Assembly (NCBI RefSeq): GCF_013128195.2
Contig: NZ_CP053452.2
Location: forward strand, 3,844,001-3,908,000
DNA: 64,000 nucleotides
Source of the DNA: Frigoriglobus tundricola
GTDB taxonomy: Bacteria > Planctomycetota > Planctomycetia > Gemmatales > Gemmataceae
Reading direction: 5' to 3'
The position numbers and the translations under genes are program-made. How positions within the stretch are numbered: position 1 is the stretch's first letter; each line of letters starts with the position of its first letter. Under the pieces are notes generated by a model. The model saw only the letters and a list, made by a program, of their open reading frames with translations. It made no database searches and was not told the DNA's origin. This document shows, in pieces, positions 1 to 8,445 of this stretch.

Positions 1-759
1 CAGTTTCGCGTTATCGGTGATGAGTGTTAGTGCCTCATCCACGCTCTGCGCGGCGGCAGCGGCGGTGCCGGCGTCGCACGCCGGCGCGTTCACGCGGTCC
101 GCGGCGAGCTTGATGCGGCAGTACGCCCACGCGGTTTTCTGCTCCGGGGTGAGTTTCGCCGCACCGATCGTGCCAAACAGCCGATCGGCCTCCGCGAAGT
201 TCTCCTTCTTAAATGCGGCAATCGCGTTGGTAATGGTGGTACGGGCCGGGGCCGGGAACGGCTGGGAAACGGGCGTGTCTCCACTCGGCAGGAGCCGATC
301 ACCCGTCGGCGACTCGATCGATGCCGGTGCCGGGATGGGGGTGACAAGAGTCGGGTTGACGTCCGGCGGCGTGAACGGAGTGGGCGGGGCGGTGAGTGCC
401 GCGGGTACCGGCTTGGGCGCGTCCGCGGGCGCGGGCGGCGCTCCGCCCAGGAGTGCGAGCCGGCGCCGCGTCTGGGCGAGCCGTTCGGCGTCCGGGTTCG
501 GCGCCTTTCCGAGCTGGTACAGTTCGGACACGTAGGCTTCGCGAAGCAGGGCGAGAAACACCTTGTTCCCGTCCGCACTGGCGACCGCCTGTTCCAGCAC
601 CGCGACCGCTTCGGTCGGGTTCTGCGAATCGAGGTGCTTCCGGGCCGAAGCGATGGCGTTTTGTACCGCCAGCTGCTTCTCGACCGGTGTCGGGTCGGCG
701 CCGGTACCGGCGAGCGCGCAGAGGAGTACACAGACGGAGGCGGTCGCGAGACGTGTCAT
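1..759 (-). CDS. Secreted alanine/proline-rich protein, 3' end cut by window edge
   Basis: The reading frame opens with ATG at 759 and is still open at base 1, so 253 residues of a longer protein are visible. The first 20 or so residues (MTRLATASVCVLLCALAG) form a signal peptide. Residues about 25-80 are helical and look like a TPR-type hairpin (EAVAVLEQAV). A proline/alanine-rich linker of about 60 residues follows, and then a second helical stretch that reads like another TPR unit (NAIAAFKKENFAEADRLFGTI). I recognise no enzyme family. A role in the periplasm or envelope is inferred only from the signal peptide and repeats. The start fits because the signal peptide begins exactly there. Confidence 0.75.
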   Translation of the reverse strand, partial: MTRLATASVCVLLCALAGTGADPTPVEKQLAVQNAIASARKHLDSQNPTEAVAVLEQAVASADGNKVFLALLREAYVSELYQLGKAPNPDAERLAQTRRRLALLGGAPPAPADAPKPVPAALTAPPTPFTPPDVNPTLVTPIPAPASIESPTGDRLLPSGDTPVSQPFPAPARTTITNAIAAFKKENFAEADRLFGTIGAAKLTPEQKTAWAYCRIKLAADRVNAPACDAGTAAAAAQSVDEALTLITDNAKL

Positions 760-1203
760 CGGCGGCATCCTTGCCGTGAAGCGGCGGGTTGGGCGCTCCG
801 CACCCGCCGCGGGGACGGCACCGTATACGCAGGTGTGCGAAGCGGGACAAGGCGAAGTGTGGCGGACTGCCCGGAACGTGGTTCTCAGCCGAGCCGCAAA
901 CGCCCAAAGAAGCCCCACCCCCCAGCCCCCTCCCTGAAGGGAGGGGTGGAGCAAGACCTTCGGAACGCCGTTTCGTCTGAGGAGTCGGAAGAGGCTTCGC
1001 AAGGCGGCACCCCCTCCCTTCAGGGAGGGGGGCTGGGGGTTGGGCTCTTCACCGTCGCGCCGGGAAACGAAGCCAGACCCGTTCGGCGGGGCCGTTCCCT
1101 ACGAGGACGTCCGGCTCGGCCGCCAGTACGTCGAAGGGGCTTACATTTACCCACTCGGTCAGGCGCGAGTCGCCGGCTCCGCGTGAGGCGGCTCCTGGCC
1201 CCG
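760..1203. other. Gene-free stretch with a nested inverted repeat
   Basis: This 444-base gap lies between two minus-strand genes. I see no plausible coding frame. It holds the inverted repeat at 910-1047, listed separately, and about 150 bases after it without clear signals. Confidence 0.6.
910..1047. repeat. Inverted repeat whose arms each contain a palindrome
   Basis: Arms at about 910-947 and 1009-1047 are inverted copies with few differences, around a spacer of about 60 bases. Each arm holds its own palindrome, CCCTCCCTGAAGGGAGGG, so the DNA can fold as one long hairpin or two short ones. It could terminate transcription of the gene ending at 1204, but it is far larger than a normal terminator. 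Confidence 0.75.
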
Positions 1204-2058
1204 CTATTTCTTCGGCACCACGCCGGCGCTCATGAGCTTGTCCAGTTTCACCTGGACCTCCTTCGTGCCCGCGGCCTTCACGATGGCCGCGTTGCCCTTG
1301 TCCAGAAGTTGCTTCTCCAGGTCCGGCTTCACGGACTTCACGAGATCGAGCACCAGATCGCCCACCTTCTTCGCGTCCTCGCCGTCCAGGCCGGCGGTGT
1401 GATCGATCACCAGTTTGTCGTAGAAGAGCTTGGCCTCGGTCGTGGTGACCTTCAGCACGATGTGGGGCAACAGGGCGCCGGGCTTGAACTCGGCCGTGTG
1501 ACTCACCACCGCCTTCAGTTGCACGGCCCCCTTGCAGTGCCCCCGCGTTTCGCCGCTGTAGAGCATCAGCCCGCGCTTCCAGAGCTGCTGTTCCATGCGG
1601 AAGTTGATGTCCATCCCCACGTTGAGCGTGACGAGCAGCTTGTTCTCTTCGGGCCGGACGAGTTCGGTGATGGTGACGGCCAGCGTCTCGGCCGGGTCGC
1701 GGGCGGTCACGGTGAACCGCCGCCACAGCCCGTCGTTGAACAGCGCCCGCGGTGCGTCCGGGAGCCTGTCGGGGTTGCGGAGCATCACCCGGCCGACCGC
1801 GAACTCCTTCTGCTTCCCCCACTGCTGCTGCGACTTGACCAGCGCGTCGGGCATCTTCTGGAGCGCCATCTCGCGGAGCAACCGGGCGATCGCCGCTGTT
1901 TCTTCTGGTTTCGGCTGTTCGATGCCTTTGGGCGCTTTCAGTGGAAGCGCCTGCGGCGTCGGGGCGGGAAGTGGAAGCGGGATCGGCTCCGGGTCCGGCG
2001 GTTGTGCCGAGACGGACGCGACGAACACCGCGACGAGAGCGGTGGCGGAATAACGCAT
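1204..2058 (-). CDS. Secreted protein of unknown function (284 aa)
   Basis: ATG at 2058 is chosen because it begins a clean signal peptide (MRYSATALVAVFVASVSA). The longer frame upstream encodes an arginine-rich stretch that does not look like protein. After the signal comes a proline-rich segment (residues about 20-45) and then a mixed alpha/beta domain with charged helices. The last third (KLFYDKLVIDHTAGLDGEDAKK and after) is helix-rich and lysine-rich. I do not recognise the family. Export to the periplasm or cell surface is inferred from the signal peptide. It shares its strand with the truncated gene downstream, 444 bases away, so it is probably not in a tight operon. Confidence 0.8.
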   Translation of the reverse strand: MRYSATALVAVFVASVSAQPPDPEPIPLPLPAPTPQALPLKAPKGIEQPKPEETAAIARLLREMALQKMPDALVKSQQQWGKQKEFAVGRVMLRNPDRLPDAPRALFNDGLWRRFTVTARDPAETLAVTITELVRPEENKLLVTLNVGMDINFRMEQQLWKRGLMLYSGETRGHCKGAVQLKAVVSHTAEFKPGALLPHIVLKVTTTEAKLFYDKLVIDHTAGLDGEDAKKVGDLVLDLVKSVKPDLEKQLLDKGNAAIVKAAGTKEVQVKLDKLMSAGVVPKK

Positions 2059-2182
2059 CGCGGGTACCCCCTGAGTAGCCGTTTCATCCGTGCGGTGCGG
2101 GCCTCGTGCCCGCGCCTGTGAGCCGGTCCCATGCAACCTTCGCGCCTACTGTAGCCGCCAACCCCGTTGGAGTGAAGCGCCA

Positions 2183-3175
2183 TCAGCCCGGAGCCGCGGC
2201 CCGCGTGAGCCGGTCGCGGACCGCCGCCCACTCCGGCGTGTCGGGCGGAAGCGTCACGAGAATGCGATCGATATCGACCTCGTCAAACGTGTGAAGCTCC
2301 CGGTACAGTTGCGCCGCATAGCTCTCCGGATCGGCGGGCATCGGGACCACCGCAGCCTCCTCTGTCACCTCTCCGAATGAGAGCCAGCCCCAGCTCCACT
2401 CCCGCCGGGAAAATTCCGTACCGAGCGCGAGCGCCTCGTCGTTCGACCGGCAGAGTACCACCGGCGTGCGCGGGCTGTAGTGCTTCGCCATTTGTCCGGG
2501 GGAACGCGACACGCCCCCGTCTTTTGCGCCGATTTCGACCCGGCCGCACACTTCCTCTAACATCGGAACGCTGATCAATCCGGGGCGGAGCACGCGCGGA
2601 ATTTCGCCCGTCACATCAACGACGGTCGATTCGATCCCGCCGGAACACGGCCCGCCGTCCAACAACATGTCGATTCGACCGTTAAGACTCTTGAGGACGT
2701 GTTCGGCGCGCGTCGGGGAGAGTTCGGTGCTACGGTTTGCGCTCGGCGCCGCGATCGGCACGCCGGCCGCGCGGATGAGCGCCCGCGCGACGGGGTGGTT
2801 CGGGCACCGCACCGCCACCGTCGGCCCGCCCGCGGTGGCAACAGTGGGAACCGGGGGGGCTTTCGGAACGACGAAGGTAAGCGGACCCGGCCAGAACCGC
2901 GCCGCCAGCGCGTCCGCCGTCGCCGGCCAGTTCGCCGCAACGTTTAGGACTCTGGACCCATCGTACACGTGCAGGATCACAGGGTTCGTGGCCGGACGGC
3001 CTTTCGCCTCGAATATTCGTGCGACGGCCCCGGCGTCCAGCCCGTTCGCACCGAGACCGTAAACCGTTTCCGTCGGGAACGCGACCAGCCCGCCGGCGCG
3101 GATCACGTCCGCGGCTCGGTGAATCACGTCCGGTGCGGGGTCGAACGGATCAACTTTCAGCACGACCGTTTCCAA
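2183..3175 (-). CDS. tsaC: L-threonylcarbamoyladenylate synthase, long Sua5 form
   Basis: This enzyme makes threonylcarbamoyl-AMP from threonine, bicarbonate and ATP, the first step of the t6A modification at position 37 of ANN-decoding tRNAs. The YrdC/Sua5 fold spans residues about 10-205, with PTETVYGLGA at 34-43, the K-x-R pair at 58-60 (KGRPATNP) and SAN at 145-147. The linker SPGQMAKHYSP at about 225-235 and the following C-terminal Sua5 domain mark the long form (330 aa). No ATG fits. A TTG at 3175 lies 10 bases after GGGAGGG and gives the family-typical beginning METVVLKVDP, so I chose it. It is divergent from the TPR gene that starts 94 bases away. Confidence 0.92.
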   Translation of the reverse strand: METVVLKVDPFDPAPDVIHRAADVIRAGGLVAFPTETVYGLGANGLDAGAVARIFEAKGRPATNPVILHVYDGSRVLNVAANWPATADALAARFWPGPLTFVVPKAPPVPTVATAGGPTVAVRCPNHPVARALIRAAGVPIAAPSANRSTELSPTRAEHVLKSLNGRIDMLLDGGPCSGGIESTVVDVTGEIPRVLRPGLISVPMLEEVCGRVEIGAKDGGVSRSPGQMAKHYSPRTPVVLCRSNDEALALGTEFSRREWSWGWLSFGEVTEEAAVVPMPADPESYAAQLYRELHTFDEVDIDRILVTLPPDTPEWAAVRDRLTRAAAPG

Positions 3176-3268
3176 AGCGCAGCTACCCTCCCGGCTTTGT
3201 GGTACAACACTATGGTACGCAGCAACCGCACGCTCACAGGCGTCACTCCGCGAGGAGAGGCTACCGCA

Positions 3269-4741
3269 ATGACCGACCAACCGCCCGCCGGACCGGTGCC
3301 CGTGCCCACCGCCGAACAGCGGCGGATCGCGCAAGAGAGCTTCGCCAAGGCGAAGGAAATGAGCAAGGACGGCGGGCACGACTACGCCATTCAACTGCTC
3401 CTCACCTGTTGCCGCCTCGACCCGGGCAACTTCCACTACCGCCAGGAGCTGCGCCGCACGCAGAAGACCAAGTACGGCAACAACCTGCGCGGCAGCCGGT
3501 TCGCGTTCCTCAGCACCCCGCGGTGGAAGGCCAAACTGCGCGTCGCGAAGCGGGGCCGCGACTACCTGAAAGCGCTCGAATACGGCGAACAGGTGCTGTG
3601 CCGCAACCCGTGGGACCAGGGCGCCCAATTGGACATGGCCGAGGCGTTCGACGCCCTCGGGCTGTCCGACCTCGCCGTGTTCACGCTCGACCAGGCGCGC
3701 CAGAAGTACCCGAAGGACGTGACCCTCAACCGCGCGCTCGCCCGGCAGTTCGAGAAGCGCGGCGACTTCCAGAAGGCGATGGTGCTGTGGCAGCTCGTGC
3801 GGGACGCCAGCCCGTCCGACGTGGAGGCCGCCCACAAGGCCAAGGACCTCGCCGCCAGCGCCACGATCCAAAAGGGCCAGTACGAAGAGGCCGCGGCCGG
3901 CACCAAAGAGTCGCCGGTGATGGGCCGGATCGAGTCCCGCGCGACCGAAAAGCAGGACAAGCTCCTGCGCGAGGCCGAGCCGATCCTCAAGCGGATCGAG
4001 GCCGACCCGACCGAGCCGACGCTGTACCTGCAACTCGCGGCCGTGTACCGCAAGAGCAACCAGGACGACCGCGCCCGCGACGTGCTCCGGCGCGGCCTCG
4101 GCGCGACCGGCAACGCGTTCCAGATCCAACTGGAGCTGATGGGCCTCGACCTCGCGCCGCTCCGCAAGAACCTCGAACACACCGAAGCGCGGCTCCGCGC
4201 ACTCAAAGATAAGGCCCGCGGCGGGGCCGACGACACCGCCCCCGCCGCGACCACCGAAGAGCTGACCGAGGGCGAACTGACCGCCCTGCGCGTCAAGCTC
4301 CTGCGGGAGATCAACGCCCGCGAGATCGACTCGTTCCGCGTGAAGGCCGACCGGTTCCCGAACGAACTCGGGCACCGCATCGAACTCGGCACCCGGCTCC
4401 TGAAGGCCGACCGCACCGACGACGCCATCGCCGAACTACAACTGGCCCGTCGGGACGAACGGTTGAAGTGGCGCGCGGCGCTTCTGCTCGGCATGTGCTT
4501 CAAGAAGCGGAACAACTGGCGGCTGGCCCAGCGGAACTTCGAGGAGGGGCTGGCGGCGGTGCCGGAGGGCGAGGAGGCGGTGAAGAAGGAACTCCTCTAC
4601 CAGCTCGCCACCGGGTCCGCCGAGAACGGCGACCTGCCGCGGGCCATCGACCTCGGCCACGAACTCGCCAACCTGGACTTCTCGTTCAAGAACATCGGCA
4701 AGCTGCTCGACGAGTGGAACGACCGGCTCCAGTCGGCGTGA
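3269..4741 (+). CDS. Cytoplasmic tetratricopeptide repeat protein (490 aa)
   Basis: The ATG at 3269 follows a strong ribosome binding site, GAGGAGAGG, by 8 bases. The protein has no signal peptide. It consists of helix pairs of TPR type: YAIQLLLTCCRLDPGNFHYR near residue 35, a middle group (LKALEYGEQVLCRNPWDQGA, then LAVFTLDQARQKYPKD), and a final group near residues 390-480. Between them lies a charged, coiled-coil-like stretch. Such proteins act as scaffolds, but no partner can be named from the sequence. It is divergent from tsaC and followed by a hairpin at 4752-4793. The codon usage is typical of the window. Confidence 0.85.
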   Translation: MTDQPPAGPVPVPTAEQRRIAQESFAKAKEMSKDGGHDYAIQLLLTCCRLDPGNFHYRQELRRTQKTKYGNNLRGSRFAFLSTPRWKAKLRVAKRGRDYLKALEYGEQVLCRNPWDQGAQLDMAEAFDALGLSDLAVFTLDQARQKYPKDVTLNRALARQFEKRGDFQKAMVLWQLVRDASPSDVEAAHKAKDLAASATIQKGQYEEAAAGTKESPVMGRIESRATEKQDKLLREAEPILKRIEADPTEPTLYLQLAAVYRKSNQDDRARDVLRRGLGATGNAFQIQLELMGLDLAPLRKNLEHTEARLRALKDKARGGADDTAPAATTEELTEGELTALRVKLLREINAREIDSFRVKADRFPNELGHRIELGTRLLKADRTDDAIAELQLARRDERLKWRAALLLGMCFKKRNNWRLAQRNFEEGLAAVPEGEEAVKKELLYQLATGSAENGDLPRAIDLGHELANLDFSFKNIGKLLDEWNDRLQSA

Positions 4742-4751
4742 CCGTAAGAAA

Positions 4752-4793
4752 CCGTGGGTTCGAGGGTTGGGTCTGGAAGCACCGAACCCACGG
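4752..4793 (+). terminator. Hairpin after the TPR gene, probable terminator
   Basis: Arms CCGTGGGTTCG (4752-4762) and CGAACCCACGG (4783-4793) begin 10 bases after the TPR stop codon. A short pyrimidine run with several T follows. Size and place fit a factor-independent terminator, although the T-tract is weak. Confidence 0.6.
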
Positions 4794-4826
4794 CCTTTCT
4801 AGGCCGGTTCCGCCTCACCCGCAGAC

Positions 4827-4931
4827 TCATACACAATAAGGGCACCGACGGCTTTCGTATTGCCCTCTGCCGCAAAGGGAGAGGGCAATACGAAAGCCCG
4901 CCGCTACGGTTCAACACGATTGCGTATCGGC
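4827..4931. repeat. Inverted repeat element with 19-bp perfect inner arms
   Basis: The arms GGCTTTCGTATTGCCCTCT (4850-4868) and its exact complement (4880-4898) flank an 11-base loop. The right outer edge, TTCAACACGATTGCGTATC at about 4911-4929, resembles the right ends of the elements at 16984-17148 and 54012-54193. The left edge near 4829 (CATACACAATAAGG) is a weaker match. It sits just upstream of the small gene at 4950. Confidence 0.65.
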
Positions 4932-4949
4932 CGACCGCTTGCCAACACC

Positions 4950-5252
4950 ATGCACTCCATCCGCCTCGGACCGCCCTGGCAGAGCGCCGCGGTTGACGGC
5001 GGCACCCGCCACGCCCGCAAGTTCGGCCGCCCGCGCACGCTCGACGCCGACGAGCGACTGTGGCTCGTGTGCGCACACGTCCCCGGTCCGGTCGAAGTTC
5101 ATGTGAACGGCACGCGCGTCGGGGGCGCCGACGCGCCCGGCCCATTTGCGGCCGACATCACGGCCCTACTCGACCCACGGAACGAAGTCGCGTTCGTTGT
5201 TGTGTCGTCGGCCCCGCTGGGGGCGGTCGCTCTTGAAGTGCGCCCGGTATAA
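4950..5252 (+). CDS. Small protein resembling a glycosidase sugar-binding domain (100 aa)
   Basis: ATG at 4950 begins MHSIRLGPPW. The middle (residues about 35-95) runs as alternating beta strands: LWLVCAHVPGPVEVHVNGTRV, then FAADITALLDPRNEVAFVVVS. This pattern, with a carbohydrate-binding-like V-x-V-N-G-T turn followed by a D-I-T-x-L-L segment, resembles the jelly-roll sugar-binding domain at the N-terminus of family 2 glycosidases. Here it stands alone with no catalytic part. There is no signal peptide. The match is by eye only, and the ligand is unknown. It may be a stand-alone paralogue seen in Gemmata-type genomes or the remainder of a larger gene. Confidence 0.6.
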   Translation: MHSIRLGPPWQSAAVDGGTRHARKFGRPRTLDADERLWLVCAHVPGPVEVHVNGTRVGGADAPGPFAADITALLDPRNEVAFVVVSSAPLGAVALEVRPV

Positions 5253-5351
5253 TGTTCGCGCCGGATCTGAGCCCTTCGCTTTCAGCCGAAAAGTGGTTCC
5301 GGCGACCGCACCGGCCGGCAAAATCGGGTTGCTTTCCCTCACCCGCATCGA

Positions 5352-5370
5352 TTGTGAACTAAGTTCACAA
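5352..5370. promoter_or_regulatory. Perfect 19-bp palindrome, possible operator
   Basis: TTGTGAACT-A-AGTTCACAA is a perfect dyad around a single central A, 142 bases before the FHA gene start. Size and symmetry fit a dimeric regulator site. Which regulator would bind it is unknown. Confidence 0.4.
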
Positions 5371-5512
5371 CAGTGAAGGTTCCGGCCGTCACATCGCCCA
5401 TTTCCGGCCGGCGTCGCGGTCGAACCGCGCCGCGTGGGCTTCGGTGGTCCGACCGCCGCTTGCGGCGATCCCGCGTGACGCGCCTGCCGATCCGTTCGGA
5501 GGGCCGCCAGAG

Positions 5513-6283
5513 ATGGTCCGTTGCCCGCGGTGCCAGTGTAACAACCCCGACCAGGCGTGCGCCTGTGGCCGGTGCAGCCACGCGCTGCTCGGACCGCCGG
5601 TCCAACTGGCGGCCCCGCTGCCGGAGCCGATGACCGAGCCCGTGTCCGTGCCGGTCATGCTCGCCGCCGACGCCGAGCGCCCCCTCTCGACCCGACCGGC
5701 ACTCGCCCGGCCCTTTGAGGACGACGAGGACGCGATTCCGCCCGCCGCCAGCCCCCGGTGGGTCGCGGCCCGCGACCCGAACGCCACACACGTTCCAACG
5801 GTTTCCACGCTCCAGGTATCTGTCGCCGATGGCACCCCGTTCGCCCGACTCGTACCCCCGGACCACCCGATGAACGACTCCGTCGCACAAGCCGGGAACG
5901 CGACGGTCCCCGCGACCGATCCCGCCGACCAGGCGCCGACCGCGCCGCCGCCGCCCGCCGCGCGCCCGAAACTGGTGGTGCTGCGCGGCATGAAGATCAA
6001 TGCCGAGTACCCGATTTACGAGGGCCGCAACACCCTCGGCCGGTTCGCCGACAAGCCGGTGGACATCGACCTGGTGAGCCAGGAATCGGCCGAGCAGATC
6101 TGGTGCTCGCGGCAGCACGCGGCCGTGCTGTTCGACAAGGGGAACGTGCTGATCGAGGACCTGAACAGCCTGAACGGGACGTGGGTGAACGGCGTCCGCA
6201 TCCACGCCGGACAGACGAAGCCGCTCCGCCCCGGCGACGTGGTGCAGGTCGGCACCGTGCAGATGAAACTCGTCATGGGCTGA
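5513..6283 (+). CDS. FHA-domain protein with N-terminal zinc ribbon (256 aa)
   Basis: FHA domains bind phosphothreonine on target proteins, usually products of Ser/Thr kinases. ATG at 5513 follows GGAGGG by 9 bases and starts directly with a four-cysteine ribbon (C4, C7, C18, C21). A low-complexity linker rich in Pro and Ala spans about residues 25-155. The FHA fold is at about 155-254. It shows the GRF-x-DK turn, the S-x-x-H-like segment WCSRQHAAV, and the DLNSLNGTWVNG loop, so the binding residues appear intact. It converges with crcB. Its likely role is as an adaptor in Ser/Thr kinase signalling. Several such kinases are encoded in this window, but no link is proven. Confidence 0.88.
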   Translation: MVRCPRCQCNNPDQACACGRCSHALLGPPVQLAAPLPEPMTEPVSVPVMLAADAERPLSTRPALARPFEDDEDAIPPAASPRWVAARDPNATHVPTVSTLQVSVADGTPFARLVPPDHPMNDSVAQAGNATVPATDPADQAPTAPPPPAARPKLVVLRGMKINAEYPIYEGRNTLGRFADKPVDIDLVSQESAEQIWCSRQHAAVLFDKGNVLIEDLNSLNGTWVNGVRIHAGQTKPLRPGDVVQVGTVQMKLVMG

Positions 6284-6338
6284 GGGGCGAGCGGGCGGTC
6301 CGACCGGTACGCGCGCCGCCCGCGCCGAGTCCCGGCAC

Positions 6339-6752
6339 TCAGCCCGCGAGCTTCAGTGCCGCCCACAGGCCGACCACGCCCACCGCGACCGAGCCGAACA
6401 CGTAAGCCAGTGCGGTTCCCATCTGCCCGTCCTGCATCAGTTTCACCGTCTCGTAGCTGAACGTCGAGAACGTGGTGAACCCGCCGCAGAACCCCGTCCC
6501 GAGCAGCAGGTACCAGACCCGTCGCGATTCGTCCGGGTGCCGCAGAAAGAGCGCCGCGGCGAAGCCCAGCACGATCGAGCCGGACACGTTGATGAGGAAC
6601 GTGGCCCAGGGAAATGCGACGCGCTCGAAGTTCCGTAGTTGCCACTCCGCGACGGCCCGTCCGAACCAATAGCGGGCGTTCGCCCCGGCCCCGCCGCCGA
6701 CCATCACGATCGTGGCCGGGTGCGTGACGAACGACACGAGCCAGTCGGGCAT
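6339..6752 (-). CDS. crcB: Fluoride channel CrcB/Fluc
   Basis: This is a small inner-membrane protein of four helices that works as a dual-topology dimer and lets fluoride leave the cell. At 137 residues it is of normal size. Family landmarks are present: GGGAGANARYWFG near residue 20, the pore motif TFLINVSGS near 51, and GFCGGFTTFSTFSYE near 87-101 with the Na-binding and Phe-box segment. Start ATG at 6752 follows a purine-rich AGGAGG-like stretch. I looked upstream for a crcB-type fluoride riboswitch and saw none. Only one crcB copy is visible, as expected for a homodimeric type. Confidence 0.95.
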   Translation of the reverse strand: MPDWLVSFVTHPATIVMVGGGAGANARYWFGRAVAEWQLRNFERVAFPWATFLINVSGSIVLGFAAALFLRHPDESRRVWYLLLGTGFCGGFTTFSTFSYETVKLMQDGQMGTALAYVFGSVAVGVVGLWAALKLAG

Positions 6753-6870
6753 GTTTCCTCCTGCGCGGGTGCGGGCTCCTCTCCTGTTTCTATTCGCGCT
6801 GGGGGCTCATGCCTGCGTTCGAGATGAATTCACAAGGGGCAGTGAACGAAGCGGATGAGTTTCTACCCCC

Positions 6871-6930
6871 TTGGGACCGCGGCCGTCTCGGCCGCCTCGC
6901 GAAGAGTGGCCGAGACGGCCGCGGTCCCAA
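6871..6930. repeat. Perfect 23-bp inverted repeat (GGGACCGCGG type)
   Basis: Arms 6871-6893 (TTGGGACCGCGGCCGTCTCG and three more bases) and 6908-6930 are exact complements around a 14-base loop. The same core, CCGCGGCCGTCTCGGCC, forms the hairpin at 23588-23649. It lies between the divergent crcB promoter side and the 3' end of the DUF1501 gene. Confidence 0.85.
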
Positions 6931-6982
6931 GGAGCCGCGCCGCACCAGATTCCGTAACACTCGCTCCACGAGTGGCTTACGT

Positions 6983-8317
6983 TCAGGCCAACACCTTCTC
7001 GATCACCTTGCCCTCGCGGAAGAGCTGGACCGGTCGGCCGGTCGGCGTTTGCAGTTCGGTGGCCGGGTCGATGCCGAGGTTGTGGAAGATCGTCCCCGCG
7101 ACGTCGTCCGGGGTGACCGGCTCCGTCGCCGGGGCCATGCCGGAGGCGTCGGTGGTGCCGTGGGCGTACCCGCGCTTGAACCCGCCGCCGGCCAGCACGC
7201 ACGCCATCGACCGCGCCCAGTGGTCGCGCCCGCTGTTCTTGTTGATCTTCGGCGTGCGGCCGAACTCGCCGGCGCACATCACAATCGTGCTGTCCAGCAG
7301 CCCGCGCTCGTCGAGGTCGCGAATCAGGGCCGAGAGGACGGTGTCGGTCGTCGGGGCCAGGCGCGTCTTGTGGGCGGTGAACGTCTGGGCGTGGGTGTCC
7401 CAGCCACCGAAACTGACGGTCGAGAACCGCACGCCCGCTTCCACGAGCCGCCGCGCCGCCAGAGCGCCCTGTCCGAACGGCGTGGTACCGTACAACTCGC
7501 GGGTGGCCGGCTTCTCGGCGCTCAGGTCGAGCGCCTTGCGGGTCTTGTCGCTCTTGAGGATTTCGAGCGCCTGTTGGTGGAACGTGTCGAGCCCGTCCAC
7601 CAGATCGTTCGATTTGTCCAGCCCCGCGAACCCGGTGTCGAACTTGCGGAGCAGCGCGTCCCGCTTCTCCAGCTCTTCGAGTGTGAACGTGCCCTTGAGG
7701 GCCAGCCCGCGGACGCTGAAGCCGCCGCCCTTACCGCCGGTCCCGTTGCCCTCGATGATGAACGGGTTGTACCCGGTGCCGAGGTAACCGGCCGAACCCG
7801 TCTGCCCGTTCCGGATGTCGCCGAAACTGACGTAGGGCGGGACGCCGACGTCGGTCTTCAGGAGCTTGGAGGCGACCGAGCCGAGCGCCGGGTACTGGAG
7901 GGCGGCGGTCGGCTTGTTCCCGGTGGTCATGAACACGGCCGCCGGGCCGTGGCTCGGGATCGTGTGGTACAGGGACCGCACGATGGTGAGCTTGTCCGCC
8001 ACCTGGGCCATGTTCGGGAACGTCTCGGCGAGCCGGATGCCGGCGACGTTGGTGTCGATGGACTTGAACTCGCCGCGGATGCCCTCGGGGGCGTCCGGCT
8101 TGTTGTCCCACATGTCGATGGTGGCCGGGCCGCCGGCGAGCCAGAGTAGGATGACGCTCTTGGCTCTCGCCTTTCCTCCGCTCTCCGGCTTCGCCTTGGC
8201 TTTCGCTTCGGACGCGAGGAGGCCGGGCAGCGTGAGCCCGAGGATACCGGCCGACCCGATGGTCAGCACGTCGCGGCGGTGGAACCCTTCGCAGTCCGTT
8301 CGGCGGGTGGTGGACAT
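6983..8317 (-). CDS. DUF1501 family secreted protein (444 aa)
   Basis: DUF1501 proteins are sulfatase/phosphatase-fold proteins abundant in planctomycetes. They are nearly always encoded next to DUF1549/DUF1553 proteins, as here, and their substrate is not established. ATG at 8317 follows AGGAG. A twin-arginine-like signal (FHRRDVLTIGSAGILGLTLPG, split at R14-R15) points to folded export. Family motifs are visible: LLWLAGGPATIDMWDNKPDAPE, SFGGWDTHAQ and GEFGRTPKINKNSGRDHWA near the end. Length is complete. The partner gene ends 128 bases upstream, so the two are probably cotranscribed, with the hairpin at 8363-8437 in between. Confidence 0.93.
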   Translation of the reverse strand: MSTTRRTDCEGFHRRDVLTIGSAGILGLTLPGLLASEAKAKAKPESGGKARAKSVILLWLAGGPATIDMWDNKPDAPEGIRGEFKSIDTNVAGIRLAETFPNMAQVADKLTIVRSLYHTIPSHGPAAVFMTTGNKPTAALQYPALGSVASKLLKTDVGVPPYVSFGDIRNGQTGSAGYLGTGYNPFIIEGNGTGGKGGGFSVRGLALKGTFTLEELEKRDALLRKFDTGFAGLDKSNDLVDGLDTFHQQALEILKSDKTRKALDLSAEKPATRELYGTTPFGQGALAARRLVEAGVRFSTVSFGGWDTHAQTFTAHKTRLAPTTDTVLSALIRDLDERGLLDSTIVMCAGEFGRTPKINKNSGRDHWARSMACVLAGGGFKRGYAHGTTDASGMAPATEPVTPDDVAGTIFHNLGIDPATELQTPTGRPVQLFREGKVIEKVLA

Positions 8318-8362
8318 GACGATCTCCTGGCAGATGGGGAACGGTGTTGATGAGTTCTTGTC

Positions 8363-8437
8363 GGGTGGGACGCGGCGTTGCGCCGGCCCGCCCTCGCGAG
8401 AGAAGACGGTGGGCCGGCGCAACGCCGCGTCCCACCC
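8363..8437. repeat. Perfect 27-bp inverted repeat between the DUF1549/1553 and DUF1501 genes
   Basis: Arms 8363-8389 and 8411-8437 are exact complements with a 21-base loop. The stem is extremely GC-rich and lies within a probable operon. It could attenuate transcription into the second gene or stabilise the upstream mRNA 3' end. Confidence 0.85.
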
Positions 8438-8445
8438 TACGGGGG

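Noticed and set aside
3176-4375. The upstream half of the minus-strand frame that ends with tsaC
   Set aside because: It lies opposite the TPR gene, and only the part from 3175 matches the Sua5 family. The frame is open by chance.
6753-6870. Fluoride riboswitch before crcB
   Set aside because: I looked for the conserved pseudoknot motif of the crcB riboswitch on the minus strand and did not see it.
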